Source: Oscillospiraceae bacterium (GTDB lineage: Bacteria; Bacillota; Clostridia; Oscillospirales; Ruminococcaceae). Taken from it: 64,000 bases of DNA. The number at the start of each line of letters is the position of its first letter. The first letter of the stretch is position 1. The notes beneath the pieces were generated by a model, which saw only the letters and a list, made by a program, of their open reading frames with translations, was not told where the DNA came from and ran no database searches. The position numbers were made by a program, and so were the translations under genes. Of the stretch, positions 26,600 to 35,524 are shown one piece after another. The DNA lies in the NCBI GenBank assembly GCA_021769525.1, contig JAETSQ010000006.1:24301-88300 (forward strand). The letters run 5' to 3'.

Positions 26600-26653
26600 C
26601 ACGCTGTTTGGATGGTCACATCAACGGTGCGGCTACATCCAAGCCCAAACGGT

Positions 26654-26682
26654 TTGACAAATCGCCGGGGAAACGCTATAAT
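26654..26682 (+). promoter_or_regulatory. Fully consensus sigma-A promoter
   Basis: TTGACA (26654-26659), exactly 17 bases, TATAAT (26677-26682). No gene with a start codon and ribosome site follows; an intrinsic terminator does. Confidence 0.9.
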
Positions 26683-26689
26683 AAAAGCG

Positions 26690-26794
26690 TGGAGACCCAG
26701 ACGGTTGCCACAACATACAAACTACCTGGACTGGTGAAGCAAATGCTTCACAAAACCATGAGCCGTTCTGCTGCGAACAGACGGCTCATTTTTT
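26690..26794 (+). ncRNA. Candidate small RNA
   Basis: A stretch of about 105 bases between a perfect promoter and an intrinsic terminator. Internal structure: CCAG...CTGG and GGT...ACC can close a long stem, GTGAAGC-AAAT-GCTTCAC is a seven-pair hairpin, and TGAGCCGTTCTG...ACAGACGGCTCA followed by TTTTTT is the terminator. No ribosome site. The family is not recognised; it does not match 6S RNA, 4.5S RNA or tmRNA landmarks. Confidence 0.6.
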
Positions 26795-26816
26795 AGCTGG
26801 TGGGGTATGTCAAACG

Positions 26817-26846
26817 CAAAAGGGCAGGTCTCGGACCTGCCTTTTG
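26817..26846 (-). terminator. Bidirectional terminator after spoVB
   Basis: GGCAGGTC-TCG-GACCTGCC with TTTTG on either side; it ends both spoVB (minus) and any plus-strand read-through. Confidence 0.85.
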
Positions 26847-26847
26847 T

Positions 26848-28380
26848 TTATCCGCTCTGCTTCCCCACCCCCAGCCCTGCCAGGCCCCCGGAAAGGAAGA
26901 GGAACACCAGGTACACCAGGCTCACCACGCCGCCGCCCAGGATCAGCCGCAGCAGGGGGCCGGAGAGCCCCCGCGCCGCCGCCCAGGGGAGCCATACCGC
27001 CCGGTAGGCCAGCATCCCCGCCAGGAAGGCCAGCAGAGGCTTTATCACCCACTGGCCCCAGCGGATGGGCAGCTCCGTCACCGCCAGGAGACGGTGAAGA
27101 TTGAGGCTCCCGGTGAAGAGGTTGGAGAGGAGCATCACAAAGAGAAAGCCCTTCATCCCAAAGCGGGGGGCCAGCAGGGCGATGAGGGCGATGCGGGCCA
27201 CCGAATCCCAGACGCTGTACCGGAAGGTGGAAAGCTGCTGGTTCAGCCCCTTGAGGATGCCGTCCACCATGCTCTCCAGGTACATAAAGGGCATCACCGG
27301 CCCCAGCACCCGGATGTAAAACCCCACCTGGCCGTCGTGGAAGAGCACCTCCCCCAGCTCCCCGGCAAAGAGGGTGAAAAGCCCCCCCATCAGTGCGGAG
27401 ACCGCCAGAGTGATGGCGATGGTGCGGGAGATGAGCCGCAGGAGCAGCCGCTGCCGCCCCTGGGCGTAGGCCTCGGTGATCTCCGGCAGCAGCAGGGTGG
27501 AAAGGGTGGCGAGGAAGGAGAAGGGGAAGAACAGCACCGCCATAGCCATCCCCTTCAGGGCGCCGAACTGCTCCAGGGCCAGGTCCCGGCTGCCGGTGTA
27601 GACCGCCAGGCATCCGGGGACCATGACGTTTTCCAGGGTGCGCAGGGCGCTGCCTACGTACCGGGTGGCGGCCACCGGCGCGCCGATGCCCCAGAGCCGC
27701 CGCAGCACCCCTTTGGCGGGAGCGCACTTCCCGGTGCCCGGCACCCGGCGCAGGTCCCGGCGGTATCCCTGCCAGATGATCCCCCCGGAGACGATCTCCG
27801 CCACCGTCCCCGCCAGGACCACGGCGGCGCAGGCCTCCCCCAGCCCCCGCCCCAGGGCGGCGGGGAGGATGGCCATAATGAGGGCGATGCGCAGAAGCTG
27901 CTCCGCCATCTGGGCCCCGGTGGTGAGGCCCACCTGCCGCCGGGCCATAAAGTACCCCTGGAGGCAGCTGGTAATGGCGATCACCGGCAGGCTCAGGGCC
28001 AGGATACGCAGGGAGAGGGCCGCCCGCTCGTCGTGGATCCACAGCCCGGCGGCCAGATCTGCCCCGAAGAACTGGATCCCCGCCGCCAGCAGCCCCAGGG
28101 CCAGGGAGGCCAGCAGGAGCTTTTTGCAGAGGCTCCGGAGCCGCTGACCGCCCCCCAGGGCGATCTCTTCGGTGATCATCCGGGTGGCGGCTACGCTGAT
28201 CCCCGCGGTGGCGATGGTGAGGGAGAGGTTGTAAACGGTGGTGATGAGCTGGTAAAGCCCCATCCCCTGGGCGCCGATCTGGGCCGCCAGGTAGACCCGG
28301 AACACCATGCCGATCCCCCGCAGGGCCAGGGAGGCCCCGGTGAGGATCACCGTGTTTTTCAGAAAAATATCCCGGTCCAT
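26848..28380 (-). CDS. spoVB: SpoVB/MurJ-like polysaccharide flippase
   Basis: 510-residue integral membrane protein of the MATE/MVF/PST superfamily (MVIN, SpoVB). About 14 hydrophobic helices are visible; the N-terminus has the family pattern KNTVILTGASLALRGIGMVFRVYLA, GAQGMGLYQLI and GISVAATRMI. SpoVB family members support spore cortex synthesis, probably by moving lipid-linked intermediates. The minus-strand sequence CATATAGT with upstream TACTATT resembles a sigma-E promoter, agreeing with spoVB regulation in B. subtilis. A GGGGGTGG ribosome site precedes the ATG. A generic oligosaccharide flippase role is the alternative. Confidence 0.85.
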   Translation of the reverse strand: MDRDIFLKNTVILTGASLALRGIGMVFRVYLAAQIGAQGMGLYQLITTVYNLSLTIATAGISVAATRMITEEIALGGGQRLRSLCKKLLLASLALGLLAAGIQFFGADLAAGLWIHDERAALSLRILALSLPVIAITSCLQGYFMARRQVGLTTGAQMAEQLLRIALIMAILPAALGRGLGEACAAVVLAGTVAEIVSGGIIWQGYRRDLRRVPGTGKCAPAKGVLRRLWGIGAPVAATRYVGSALRTLENVMVPGCLAVYTGSRDLALEQFGALKGMAMAVLFFPFSFLATLSTLLLPEITEAYAQGRQRLLLRLISRTIAITLAVSALMGGLFTLFAGELGEVLFHDGQVGFYIRVLGPVMPFMYLESMVDGILKGLNQQLSTFRYSVWDSVARIALIALLAPRFGMKGFLFVMLLSNLFTGSLNLHRLLAVTELPIRWGQWVIKPLLAFLAGMLAYRAVWLPWAAARGLSGPLLRLILGGGVVSLVYLVFLFLSGGLAGLGVGKQSG

Positions 28381-28403
28381 GCGCTTCCACCCCCGTCCCT
28401 TTC

Positions 28404-28433
28404 ACTATATGGGGACGAGGGTGGAAAATAGTA
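28404..28433 (-). promoter_or_regulatory. Possible sigma-E-type promoter of spoVB
   Basis: Minus strand TACTATT (28433-28427), about 15 bases, CATATAGT (28411-28404), resembling the sigma-E form (AT-rich -35, CATAnAnT -10). No good sigma-A boxes are found here. Confidence 0.35.
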
Positions 28434-28464
28434 CAAGGGTAAAGGGAAACTTTGCCCGCGCCGG

Positions 28465-29430
28465 TCAGGGCGCCGCCTGGAGCCACCGGCGGACGGCCTC
28501 CGCCGTTTGGCGCTGCTCCTCGGTCCGCGCCATCCCGCCGGCGTGGCGGAGGTAGGCTTCCAGCAGCTCCTTCCCGTCCTCCATGACGGAGATGTTCCGG
28601 ACCGGGCCCTCGTCCAGGAGGGCAGCCACCAGGCCGCTGGCGGCGGCGAAGTCCTCCGGGGTGAGGGCCTCCTGGGCCAGCAGAGCGTCCAGACCGCCCC
28701 GCTGGGCGCAGAGACGGGCGGAATAGGCGGAGAGGATGTGGTTGTCCCAGCCCTCCGTCAGCAGCCAGCGGCGGATCTCCGGGGTGTCTGCCTCCAGCTC
28801 GTGGACCAGGAAGATGCGCCCCCAGCCATGGACCAGCCCGGCCAGGCGGAACAGCTCTTCGTTGCCGTCCTCCCAGCCCCGGATGACGTAGAGGCAGAAG
28901 AGGGTGAACTCATCGCTGAGGGCCAGGGTGGAGACAAGCTCCCGGCTCTCCTGGGTGGGCTGGAGCAGCTCCAGCAGGGAGAGGGCGAACTTGACAGCTT
29001 CCGGGTTGCGGCTTTCCGCCAGGGTCTTTACCGAGAAGCGGTAGAGCATCCCTGGGTCGATCTCCTCCCGGTGGTCCGTCAGCCAGTTTTGCAGCCCGTC
29101 GATGAGGGGGAGCATGGCGGGGCCTTCGGGGATGAAGAAAGCCTCCAGCCGTTCTTCGGCGGCAAGAGCTCCCCCGGAGATGAGCCCCAGGACCTCGTAG
29201 AGGGGGGCGCAGTCCCCCGGTGTGACGCTGGTGTGGTACATGGCGATGCCGTCCCTGGCGCCGTCGGCGAACCGCAGCCGGGGCTCTTCTCCCTCCGCCG
29301 GGAGGCGCCGGAGGGAGAAGCCCGGCGGCAGCCCTTCCGGCCCGGCAGCGGCCTTGATCTGTTCATAGAAGGAGGGGACCTCCGGCGCCACTGCCGGCTC
29401 CTCCGGGGGAACAACATAAGAACGGTTCAT
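28465..29430 (-). CDS. Hypothetical protein, helical repeat-like
   Basis: 321-residue soluble protein with mostly helical character and many leucines (e.g. LAESRNPEAVKFALSLLELL, LVSTLALSDEFTLFCLYVI, DALLAQEALTPEDFAAASGLVAALL). The spacing suggests an alpha-solenoid or HEAT-like fold, but no catalytic motif is visible. Starts 13 bases after a membrane-protein gene and probably works with it. No name can be justified. Confidence 0.7.
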   Translation of the reverse strand: MNRSYVVPPEEPAVAPEVPSFYEQIKAAAGPEGLPPGFSLRRLPAEGEEPRLRFADGARDGIAMYHTSVTPGDCAPLYEVLGLISGGALAAEERLEAFFIPEGPAMLPLIDGLQNWLTDHREEIDPGMLYRFSVKTLAESRNPEAVKFALSLLELLQPTQESRELVSTLALSDEFTLFCLYVIRGWEDGNEELFRLAGLVHGWGRIFLVHELEADTPEIRRWLLTEGWDNHILSAYSARLCAQRGGLDALLAQEALTPEDFAAASGLVAALLDEGPVRNISVMEDGKELLEAYLRHAGGMARTEEQRQTAEAVRRWLQAAP

Positions 29431-29443
29431 AAAAGCATCCTCC

Positions 29444-29965
29444 TCATATCGTTCGGGGAGGGGGAGCCTGCTCCTTGCTCCGGCGGATCAGCTCCTCGGT
29501 GATCTGGTTCATGACGGCGCTCAGCTCCCGGTTCTCCGGCGGCAGGGCGAGCCAGAGGACCACCCCCGCCAGGTACAGGGCTGCAATGGCCTCCACCGCC
29601 AGGATGACATAAGCCATGGGCCGGAGGGTGTTATAGCCCAGCAGCAGGGTGACGCGGATCTCAGGCAGCAGATCCCCTGCCAGGCTCCCCGCCGGCAGCA
29701 GGAGCAGAAAGGAAAACTTCCATCCGCCCCGCCAGACCGACAGGGCGAAGATGCCGGGGATCAGCAGGCCCAGGGGCACCCGGAGGACCGCCAGGACGGG
29801 GTGCCCCGCCTCCCAGTAGAGCAGCCCCTCCAGGACCCGGATGAGGGCAAAAAAGCCCATCATCCCCCACAGCAGCCCCTTCTTGGCGGCGCGGAACCGG
29901 GGCAGCCCCGGATGCTCTTCGCAGGCCTGCCGGAAGAGGAGCTCCATCTCTTGCCGCATATCCAT
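29444..29965 (-). CDS. Small integral membrane protein, four helices
   Basis: 173 residues. A charged N-terminal segment (EMELLFRQACEEHPG) precedes four hydrophobic helices (about 32-50, 57-77, 82-101, 118-141) and a short polar tail. GGGAGGG stands eight bases before the ATG at 29965. First gene of a two-gene operon with its own promoter. Unrecognised. Confidence 0.7.
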   Translation of the reverse strand: MDMRQEMELLFRQACEEHPGLPRFRAAKKGLLWGMMGFFALIRVLEGLLYWEAGHPVLAVLRVPLGLLIPGIFALSVWRGGWKFSFLLLLPAGSLAGDLLPEIRVTLLLGYNTLRPMAYVILAVEAIAALYLAGVVLWLALPPENRELSAVMNQITEELIRRSKEQAPPPRTI

Positions 29966-30001
29966 AGAAAACCCTCCCTTACAGATCTCCCTTTTACAAA
30001 A

Positions 30002-30030
30002 AGGATAGCAAAAAATCCCGCGGAGCGCAA
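30002..30030 (-). promoter_or_regulatory. Sigma-A promoter of the membrane/helical protein operon
   Basis: Minus strand TTGCGC (30030-30025), 17-base spacer, TATCCT (30007-30002). Confidence 0.7.
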
Positions 30031-30130
30031 GAGCGAAAGCCCCCTTGCCAAGCTCTTTCCAAAGGGCTATATTTATGCCGGAAACCGCGCCGGATATGGC
30101 GGAAAGGGTTGGAAAAACAGGAAAAGAGTC

Positions 30131-30159
30131 TTGCAACAATTTCCGGCCTGCATTATAAT
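30131..30159 (+). promoter_or_regulatory. Sigma-A promoter of the chemotaxis receptor gene
   Basis: TTGCAA (30131-30136), 17-base spacer, TATAAT (30154-30159). A 110-base leader follows before the ATG. Confidence 0.8.
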
Positions 30160-30268
30160 AGTTATAATGGGCAGTATCGCCATGGAGAGGTGAAAACGCT
30201 GCTTCTGGCACCGCTGCCCGGAAAGAACGCCACCTACAACGATTTTTTTGAGATGGAGTGAAAGGATT

Positions 30269-31951
30269 ATGGAGAAGATCCGGCTGTCCGGAAGCGGAGC
30301 GAATGGGAAAAGAAAGCGCATCGGCCAGAAGGTGGGCAACGTGGTCGCCATCATGCTGGTGGTGTCGATCCTCCTGTCCGTGGCCCTTTGCGTCGTCATC
30401 TTCCGTACACTGGTTACGGGGATGCTGCGGGACCGCTGCACCAACGGCACCAATGTGCTGGCCTACGAGCTGGAGCGCCTGGAAGACGGCAGCGATGTGA
30501 ACCAGCTGCTGGATGAACTTAAGAGCCTGATGCGCTGCGAGTTTACCGTCTTTGAGGGGGATACCCGCGCCTACAGCACCCTGATCCAGAACGGGCAGCG
30601 GATGGTGGGCTCCAGGCTGGATCCCAGCGTGAGCGCCGTGGTGCTCCAGCAGGGCCAGCCCTATGTGGGCAAGGCCAGCATCCAGGGGGAGGAATACCTT
30701 TGTTCCTATGTTCCCGTCCGGAATGCCGGCGGGCAGGTCAGCGGCATCGTCTTTGCGGGTATTTCCAGCGCAGAGGCCAACCGCCAGACCTTCCTGGCGA
30801 TCCTCCTGTCGGCGGCCATCGGCTTTGCCGCCATCGTTGTCTGCATCATGGTCCTTTCCGCCTACCTGAAGAAGCGGGTCTCCGCTCCCCTGCGGGAGAT
30901 CACCCAGGTGGCGGAGCGGCTGGAGCAGGGAGATCTGGGCCTTTCCACCGGCGAGGAGATCCGGGCCGGTGTTCACTCCAATGACGAGATCGGCGAGCTG
31001 AGCCAGATCTTTGAAGGGACGATGCGGCGCCTGGGAGGTTATATCGGGGAGATCTCCAGCGTGCTGGAGGCCATCGCCGGCGGGGACCTGTCCAGCGAGG
31101 TCCGCCAGGATTACATAGGGGACTTCGCCTCCATCCGGCAGTCGATGGAGAGCATCGAAAACAAACTCAACGACACCATGCGCCAGATCCGGGAGAGCGC
31201 CGAGCAGGTCTCCTCCGGCTCCGAGCAGGTCTCCACCAGCGCCCAGGCTCTGGCCCAGGGGGCCACCCAGCAGGCGAGCTCGGTCCAGGAGCTGTCCGCC
31301 ACCATCAGCGAGATCTCGGAGAACGCCAAGAAGACCGCCCAGGCCACCGGAGAAGCCGGACATTTTGTGGAACAGGCCGGCGCGCAGCTGGGGATCAGCG
31401 TGGAATATGTGGGGCAGCTGAACACCGCCATGGGGCAGATCTCCGCCTCCTCCCAGCAGATCGGCAAGATCATCACCACCATCGAGAACATCGCCTTCCA
31501 GACCAACATCCTGGCCCTCAACGCCGCGGTGGAGGCCGCCAGGGCCGGAGCCGCCGGCAAGGGCTTTGCGGTGGTGGCCGATGAGGTCCGGAACCTGGCT
31601 ACCAAGTCGGACGAGGCCGCCAAGGCCACCAAGGAGCTCATCGAGGGCTCCATCTCCGCCGTGGAGGCGGGGAGCGGCGTGGTGGAGCAGGTGACCCGGT
31701 CCCTGGAGCGCACCAGCGAGCTGGCCGGAGGCGTTTCCTCCCAGATGTCCATTGTGGTGGGAGCGGTGGAGGAGCAGACCACCGCTCTGGGACAGGTCAC
31801 CGACGGCATCGACCAGATCTCCTCGGTGGTGCAGACCAATTCCGCCACCAGCGAGCAGAGTGCTGCCGCCAGCGAGGAGCTGTCCTCCCAGGCCAACCTG
31901 CTCCGGGAGCTGGTGAGCACCTTCCGCCTGAAGCAGGGCGGCTACAGGTAA
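30269..31951 (+). CDS. Methyl-accepting chemotaxis protein
   Basis: 560 residues. An N-terminal transmembrane helix (about 27-50) is followed by a single-cache-type periplasmic domain ([15 protein letters not shown]... [21 protein letters not shown]), a second helix (about 180-205), a HAMP domain ([19 protein letters not shown]) and a long cytoplasmic signalling domain with the conserved hairpin tip [21 protein letters not shown]. Methylation segments with Q/E heptads flank it. Its presence implies motility or another che-controlled output. ATG at 30269 follows AAAGGA; a short upstream frame overlaps it. Confidence 0.95.
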   Translation: MEKIRLSGSGANGKRKRIGQKVGNVVAIMLVVSILLSVALCVVIFRTLVTGMLRDRCTNGTNVLAYELERLEDGSDVNQLLDELKSLMRCEFTVFEGDTRAYSTLIQNGQRMVGSRLDPSVSAVVLQQGQPYVGKASIQGEEYLCSYVPVRNAGGQVSGIVFAGISSAEANRQTFLAILLSAAIGFAAIVVCIMVLSAYLKKRVSAPLREITQVAERLEQGDLGLSTGEEIRAGVHSNDEIGELSQIFEGTMRRLGGYIGEISSVLEAIAGGDLSSEVRQDYIGDFASIRQSMESIENKLNDTMRQIRESAEQVSSGSEQVSTSAQALAQGATQQASSVQELSATISEISENAKKTAQATGEAGHFVEQAGAQLGISVEYVGQLNTAMGQISASSQQIGKIITTIENIAFQTNILALNAAVEAARAGAAGKGFAVVADEVRNLATKSDEAAKATKELIEGSISAVEAGSGVVEQVTRSLERTSELAGGVSSQMSIVVGAVEEQTTALGQVTDGIDQISSVVQTNSATSEQSAAASEELSSQANLLRELVSTFRLKQGGYR

Positions 31952-31982
31952 ACTTACCTCAGCTTACAAAACAAAAGAAGAG

Positions 31983-32011
31983 GCCGGAGGGCAGTCTGCT
32001 CTCCGGCTTTA
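31983..32011 (+). terminator. Terminator of the chemotaxis receptor
   Basis: GCCGGAG...CTCCGGC followed by TTTAGCTT. Confidence 0.75.
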
Positions 32012-32072
32012 GCTTGTGGAGAAATTGTTTCCCAGGGGCAGAGCGTTGCACGGCTGCTCCTCCGGCTTGCCG

Positions 32073-33479
32073 TTAAACGGTGTCGGCGGCGGTCAGGGCG
32101 CTTTCCTTGCGGCGGATGCTCCGCATCTCCTGGATGATAAAGGCCAGGGTCACCAGGAAGGCGGCCAGGTCCGCCACCGGCCCGGCGTAGAGGATGCCCT
32201 CCAGGCCAAAGGCCAGGGGCAGCAGCACCAGGAGGGGCATCAGGAACAGCACCTGCCGGGTCATGGAGAGGAACATCCCTTTTAAAGGCTTGCCGATGGC
32301 GGCGAAGAAATTGGAGGAGAGGAGCTGCACCCCGTTTACCAGCACCATCAGCAGAAAGACCCGCATGAAGTGCACCGCGAACCGGTAGTACAGCTCGTTC
32401 CCCTTGCCAAAGAAGGCCAGGAGCTGCCGGGGAAAGAACTGAAACAGCACAAAGCCGATGGCGGAGATGACAAGGTTCCAGCGGATGGCCAGCCAGTAGG
32501 TGTCCCGCACCCGGCGGTATCGTCCCGCCCCGTAGTTGAAGCCGATGATGGGCTGGGTGCCCTGGGAGATGCCGATGATGATGGACAGGAGGATGGCGTT
32601 GGTCTTCATCACGATGCCGCTGGCCGCCAGGGGGATCTCCCGGCCGTAGGGGGAGAGGGCCCCGTAGTGCACCAGGGAGTTGTTGAGAACGATCTGCACC
32701 AGGGTGATGGCCACCTGGTTGAAGCTGTTGCTCAGGCCGTAGGTGATGATGGTGATGCTCTCATAGAGGGTGATAGCGAAGTGCCTCCGCTCCAGGCGGA
32801 CGCTGCGGAAGCGCCACAGGTAGGCCGCCGAGAGGAGGAAGGAGAAGACCTGCCCCAGCACGGTGGCGATGGCCGCCCCCCGCACCCCCATGCGCAGCAC
32901 AAAGATGAAGATGGGGTCCAGGATGGTGTTTACCACCGCCCCGGCGGTGATGCAGAGCATGGAATAGCGGGGGCTGCCGTCCGCCCGCGCCAGGGTGCTG
33001 AGGACCTTGGTGAGGATGAAGAAGGGGAGGCCCAGGGCGGTGATGCGGGCGTACTCCTGGGCGTAGGGGAGCACCTCCGGGGTGGAGCCGAACAGCCCCA
33101 GAAGGGGGGCCAGGAATACCTCGATGAGAACGGCGTAGATAAGGCCGAACACCACCCCCATGGAGATGGCGTTCCCGGCGATGGAGGCGGCCTTCTCTGT
33201 CTCCCCCCGCCCCAGGTAAAGGGAAAAGCGGGAGGAGCTGCCGGCGGAGATGAGCAGGGCGATGGCAAGGCAGATGGTGGTAAGGGGGTAGGCCACGTTG
33301 GTGGCGGCGTTCCCCAGGTAGCCCACCCCCCAGCCGATGAAGATCTGGTCCACGATGTTGTAGAGGGAGCTGACCAGCATGGCAACGATGCTGGGGATGG
33401 CAAAGCCCCGCAGGAGCTTTGGGATGTCTTCGTATCCCAGGGGATTTTCCTTCTCCTGGGGGAGGGGATGTTCGTTCAA
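32073..33479 (-). CDS. MATE-family efflux transporter
   Basis: 468 residues from a TTG start at 33479, with AAAAGGAG nine bases upstream (minus strand). Twelve hydrophobic helices are seen. Family landmarks are PSIVAMLVSSLYNIVDQIFIG near the N-terminus, SAGSSSRFSLYLG, FILTKVLSTLARADGSPR and GISQGTQPIIGFNYGAG. Drug/Na+ or H+ antiport is inferred. An ATG at 33515 would give a longer protein but leaves the ribosome site inside the gene. Confidence 0.93.
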   Translation of the reverse strand: MNEHPLPQEKENPLGYEDIPKLLRGFAIPSIVAMLVSSLYNIVDQIFIGWGVGYLGNAATNVAYPLTTICLAIALLISAGSSSRFSLYLGRGETEKAASIAGNAISMGVVFGLIYAVLIEVFLAPLLGLFGSTPEVLPYAQEYARITALGLPFFILTKVLSTLARADGSPRYSMLCITAGAVVNTILDPIFIFVLRMGVRGAAIATVLGQVFSFLLSAAYLWRFRSVRLERRHFAITLYESITIITYGLSNSFNQVAITLVQIVLNNSLVHYGALSPYGREIPLAASGIVMKTNAILLSIIIGISQGTQPIIGFNYGAGRYRRVRDTYWLAIRWNLVISAIGFVLFQFFPRQLLAFFGKGNELYYRFAVHFMRVFLLMVLVNGVQLLSSNFFAAIGKPLKGMFLSMTRQVLFLMPLLVLLPLAFGLEGILYAGPVADLAAFLVTLAFIIQEMRSIRRKESALTAADTV

Positions 33480-33576
33480 AGGGCACACTCCTTTTCGTCG
33501 TGCCGGTGTCACCAAAGGAGGGCGGGGAATAGGATGGGAAAAGAGCGGCCCCTGTGGACACGGCTATGCATCTAAA

Positions 33577-33605
33577 ATTATACCAGAAAGCGGTCCCCAG
33601 GTCAA
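33577..33605 (-). promoter_or_regulatory. Sigma-A promoter of the MATE gene
   Basis: Minus strand TTGACC (33605-33600), 17-base spacer, TATAAT (33582-33577). Confidence 0.85.
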
Positions 33606-33693
33606 AGTCTGAGGAGAAGGGCGGAGAAGCGGGGAGATGGGAGGAGACAAGAGGAAAGACGAGCCCATTTGCTCCCCTTTCCAAATACCGCCT

Positions 33694-33723
33694 TTGCCAA
33701 GGACAGAGGGGATATGCTATACT
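33694..33723 (+). promoter_or_regulatory. Promoter of the YitT gene
   Basis: TTGCCA (33694-33699), 18-base spacer, TATACT (33718-33723). The MITE-like element begins three bases after the -10. Confidence 0.65.
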
Positions 33724-33725
33724 AG

Positions 33726-33887
33726 GAACCTGTATTCACAACCATCTAACGCCATCAGGCCGGGTCTTTTTCTGTCCTGCCGCGTTAAAAAATCTTGTAA
33801 TACACCAAGTATTCCTGCGATTTTTTGCCTTGCAGGACGGAAAAATCCCTTGCCCTGCTGGCATCATCCGGCTATGAATACAGGTTC
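33726..33887. mobile_element. MITE-like inverted-repeat element
   Basis: A 162-base element with perfect 13-base terminal inverted repeats GAACCTGTATTCA / TGAATACAGGTTC. Inside, an imperfect inverted repeat continues (GCCATCAGG...TTTTTCTGTCCTG against CAGGACGGAAAAA...CCTGCTGGC), so the whole element can fold into a long hairpin. No transposase. Possible TA at the ends. It is in the YitT leader. Confidence 0.7.
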
Positions 33888-33918
33888 TAAAAGGGCGATT
33901 TAGAAAGGAGCTGTTACT

Positions 33919-34569
33919 ATGGATACCCGCCGGGCAGGGAGGCTTTGGGCCGCCCTGGCAAAGTACGGGATGCTGGTGGGGGGCACCGCCATTCTGGCCT
34001 TCGGCCTCTATAACGTCCACCGCCAGAGCGATATTACCGAAGGGGGCGTCCTGGGGCTGGTGCTCTTCTTTGACCACTGGCTGGGGATCACCCCCGCCCT
34101 GGTCTCCCCGGTGCTGGATGCCGTCTGCTACCTCGTCGGCTTCCGCTTCCTGGGGAAGGAGTTCGCCAAGTGCTCCCTGGTGGCCAGTCTCAGCTTTGCC
34201 GGCTGGTATGCCCTCTTTGAGCAATTTCCGCCTCTGCTCCCCAGCCTGCGGGAGCATCCCGCGGCAGCGGCTCTCCTGGGGGCCTGTTTTGTGGGCCTGG
34301 GGGTGGGGCTGGCCGTCCGGGCGGGGGGAGCCGCCGGCGGGGACGATGCCCTGGCCATGACCATCTCCCACCTCACCAAATGCCCCATCTCCAGGGCCTA
34401 TCTCTTCACCGATGTGGTGGTGCTGGCTCTTTCCAGCACCTACATCCCCCTGAAGAACCTCCTCTGCTCCCTGCTGACCGTCACCATCTCCTCCTTCCTC
34501 ATCGGCCGGGTGCAGACCATCCGCCTGGGGAAGAAGCCCCCGGAGGGCGCCCTGGCCCCGGCAAAGTAG
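33919..34569 (+). CDS. YitT-family membrane protein
   Basis: 216 residues, five or six transmembrane helices. The conserved N-terminal block GGTAILAFGLYNVHRQSDITEGGV matches the YitT_membrane family (Pfam PF02588). The usual C-terminal DUF2179 domain is missing, giving a shorter form. GAAAGGAG is in place before the ATG. Role unknown; some relatives affect transport or envelope stress. Confidence 0.85.
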   Translation: MDTRRAGRLWAALAKYGMLVGGTAILAFGLYNVHRQSDITEGGVLGLVLFFDHWLGITPALVSPVLDAVCYLVGFRFLGKEFAKCSLVASLSFAGWYALFEQFPPLLPSLREHPAAAALLGACFVGLGVGLAVRAGGAAGGDDALAMTISHLTKCPISRAYLFTDVVVLALSSTYIPLKNLLCSLLTVTISSFLIGRVQTIRLGKKPPEGALAPAK

Positions 34570-34590
34570 GCGGCGGCCCTGCCCATCCGG

Positions 34591-34648
34591 TTGACAAAGG
34601 CGGGGGCAGGGCCTATACTATAAACCAGAGTATACCGCCGCGGTATAC
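34591..34648 (+). promoter_or_regulatory. Promoter and palindromic operator of mrp
   Basis: TTGACA (34591-34596), 17-base spacer, TATACT (34614-34619). At 34630-34648, GTATACCG-CCG-CGGTATAC forms a perfect eight-base inverted repeat at the start of transcription, indicating repressor control. Confidence 0.8.
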
Positions 34649-34681
34649 AAAAGCAAGGAACGATAAAAGGAGAGAAACGCT

Positions 34682-35524
34682 ATGTCCAATACACCGGAGG
34701 GCTGCACCCACGACTGCGGGTCCTGCAGCCAGAACTGCGGAGAGAGAACCCAGGATCCCCAGAGCTTTTTGGAAAAGCCCCACGAGCTGAGCAGCATCAA
34801 GCGGGTCATCGGGGTGGTGTCCGGCAAGGGGGGCGTGGGCAAGTCCATCGTCACCAGTATGCTTGCGGTGCTTCTGAACCGCAAGGGTTACAGCACCGCC
34901 ATCCTGGACGCGGACGTCACCGGCCCCTCCATCCCCAAGGCCTTCGGCATCCACGAAAAAGCCCAGGGGGATGAGGTGGGCCTCTATCCCGCCCGGACCA
35001 AGACCGGCATCGGCGTGATGTCGGTGAATATGTTGCTGGAGACCGAGACCACCCCCGTCATCTGGCGGGGCCCGGTGATCTCCGGGGTCGTCAAGCAGTT
35101 CTGGACCGATGTGGTCTGGGGGGATGTGGACTTCCTCTTTGTGGATATGCCCCCCGGCACCGGGGATGTGCCCCTCACCGTTTTTCAGTCCATCCCCCTG
35201 GATGGCATCGTTGTGGTCACCTCCCCCCAGGAGCTGGTCTCGGTGATCGTGGAAAAGGCGGTGAACATGGCAAAGATGATGAACATTCCCATCCTGGGCC
35301 TGGTGGAGAACATGAGCTACGTCACCTGCCCCGACTGCGGCAGGAAGATCCAGGTCTTCGGCGAGAGCCGCCTGGAGGAGGCTGCTGCCCACAATAGCAT
35401 TCCTGTCCTGGGGCGCATCCCCATGGACCCCGCCCTGGCCAAAGTGGTGGACCAGGGTGTGGTGGAGCTCTTTGAAGGGGATTGGCTGGATGCCGCCGCC
35501 GAGAAGCTGGAGGACCGGCAGTGA
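34682..35524 (+). CDS. Mrp/NBP35-family iron-sulfur carrier ATPase
   Basis: 280 residues. An N-terminal cluster C-x3-C-x2-C-x3-C (residues 8-19: CTHDCGSCSQNC) like Nbp35 is followed by the deviant Walker A GKGGVGKS (48-55), switch region DADVTGPSIP, DMPPGTGD, and a C-terminal CPDC motif (about 213-216) that would hold a bridging [4Fe-4S] cluster between two subunits. Expected to act as an Fe-S scaffold or carrier. Linked by a four-base overlap to the C_GCAxxG_C_C gene. Confidence 0.93.
   Translation: MSNTPEGCTHDCGSCSQNCGERTQDPQSFLEKPHELSSIKRVIGVVSGKGGVGKSIVTSMLAVLLNRKGYSTAILDADVTGPSIPKAFGIHEKAQGDEVGLYPARTKTGIGVMSVNMLLETETTPVIWRGPVISGVVKQFWTDVVWGDVDFLFVDMPPGTGDVPLTVFQSIPLDGIVVVTSPQELVSVIVEKAVNMAKMMNIPILGLVENMSYVTCPDCGRKIQVFGESRLEEAAAHNSIPVLGRIPMDPALAKVVDQGVVELFEGDWLDAAAEKLEDRQ

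Noticed and set aside
26608..26796. 62-codon frame across the small-RNA region
   Set aside because: It runs through a perfect promoter and an intrinsic terminator and has no ribosome site.
30190..30261. 23-codon frame (GTG start) before the chemotaxis receptor
   Set aside because: GGAG is only two bases from the GTG; no conservation visible. More likely plain leader.
29444..31363. 639-codon minus-strand frame joining the membrane protein to sequence opposite the chemotaxis receptor
   Set aside because: Only the last 173 codons show a ribosome site, start and helices; the rest is antisense to the receptor.
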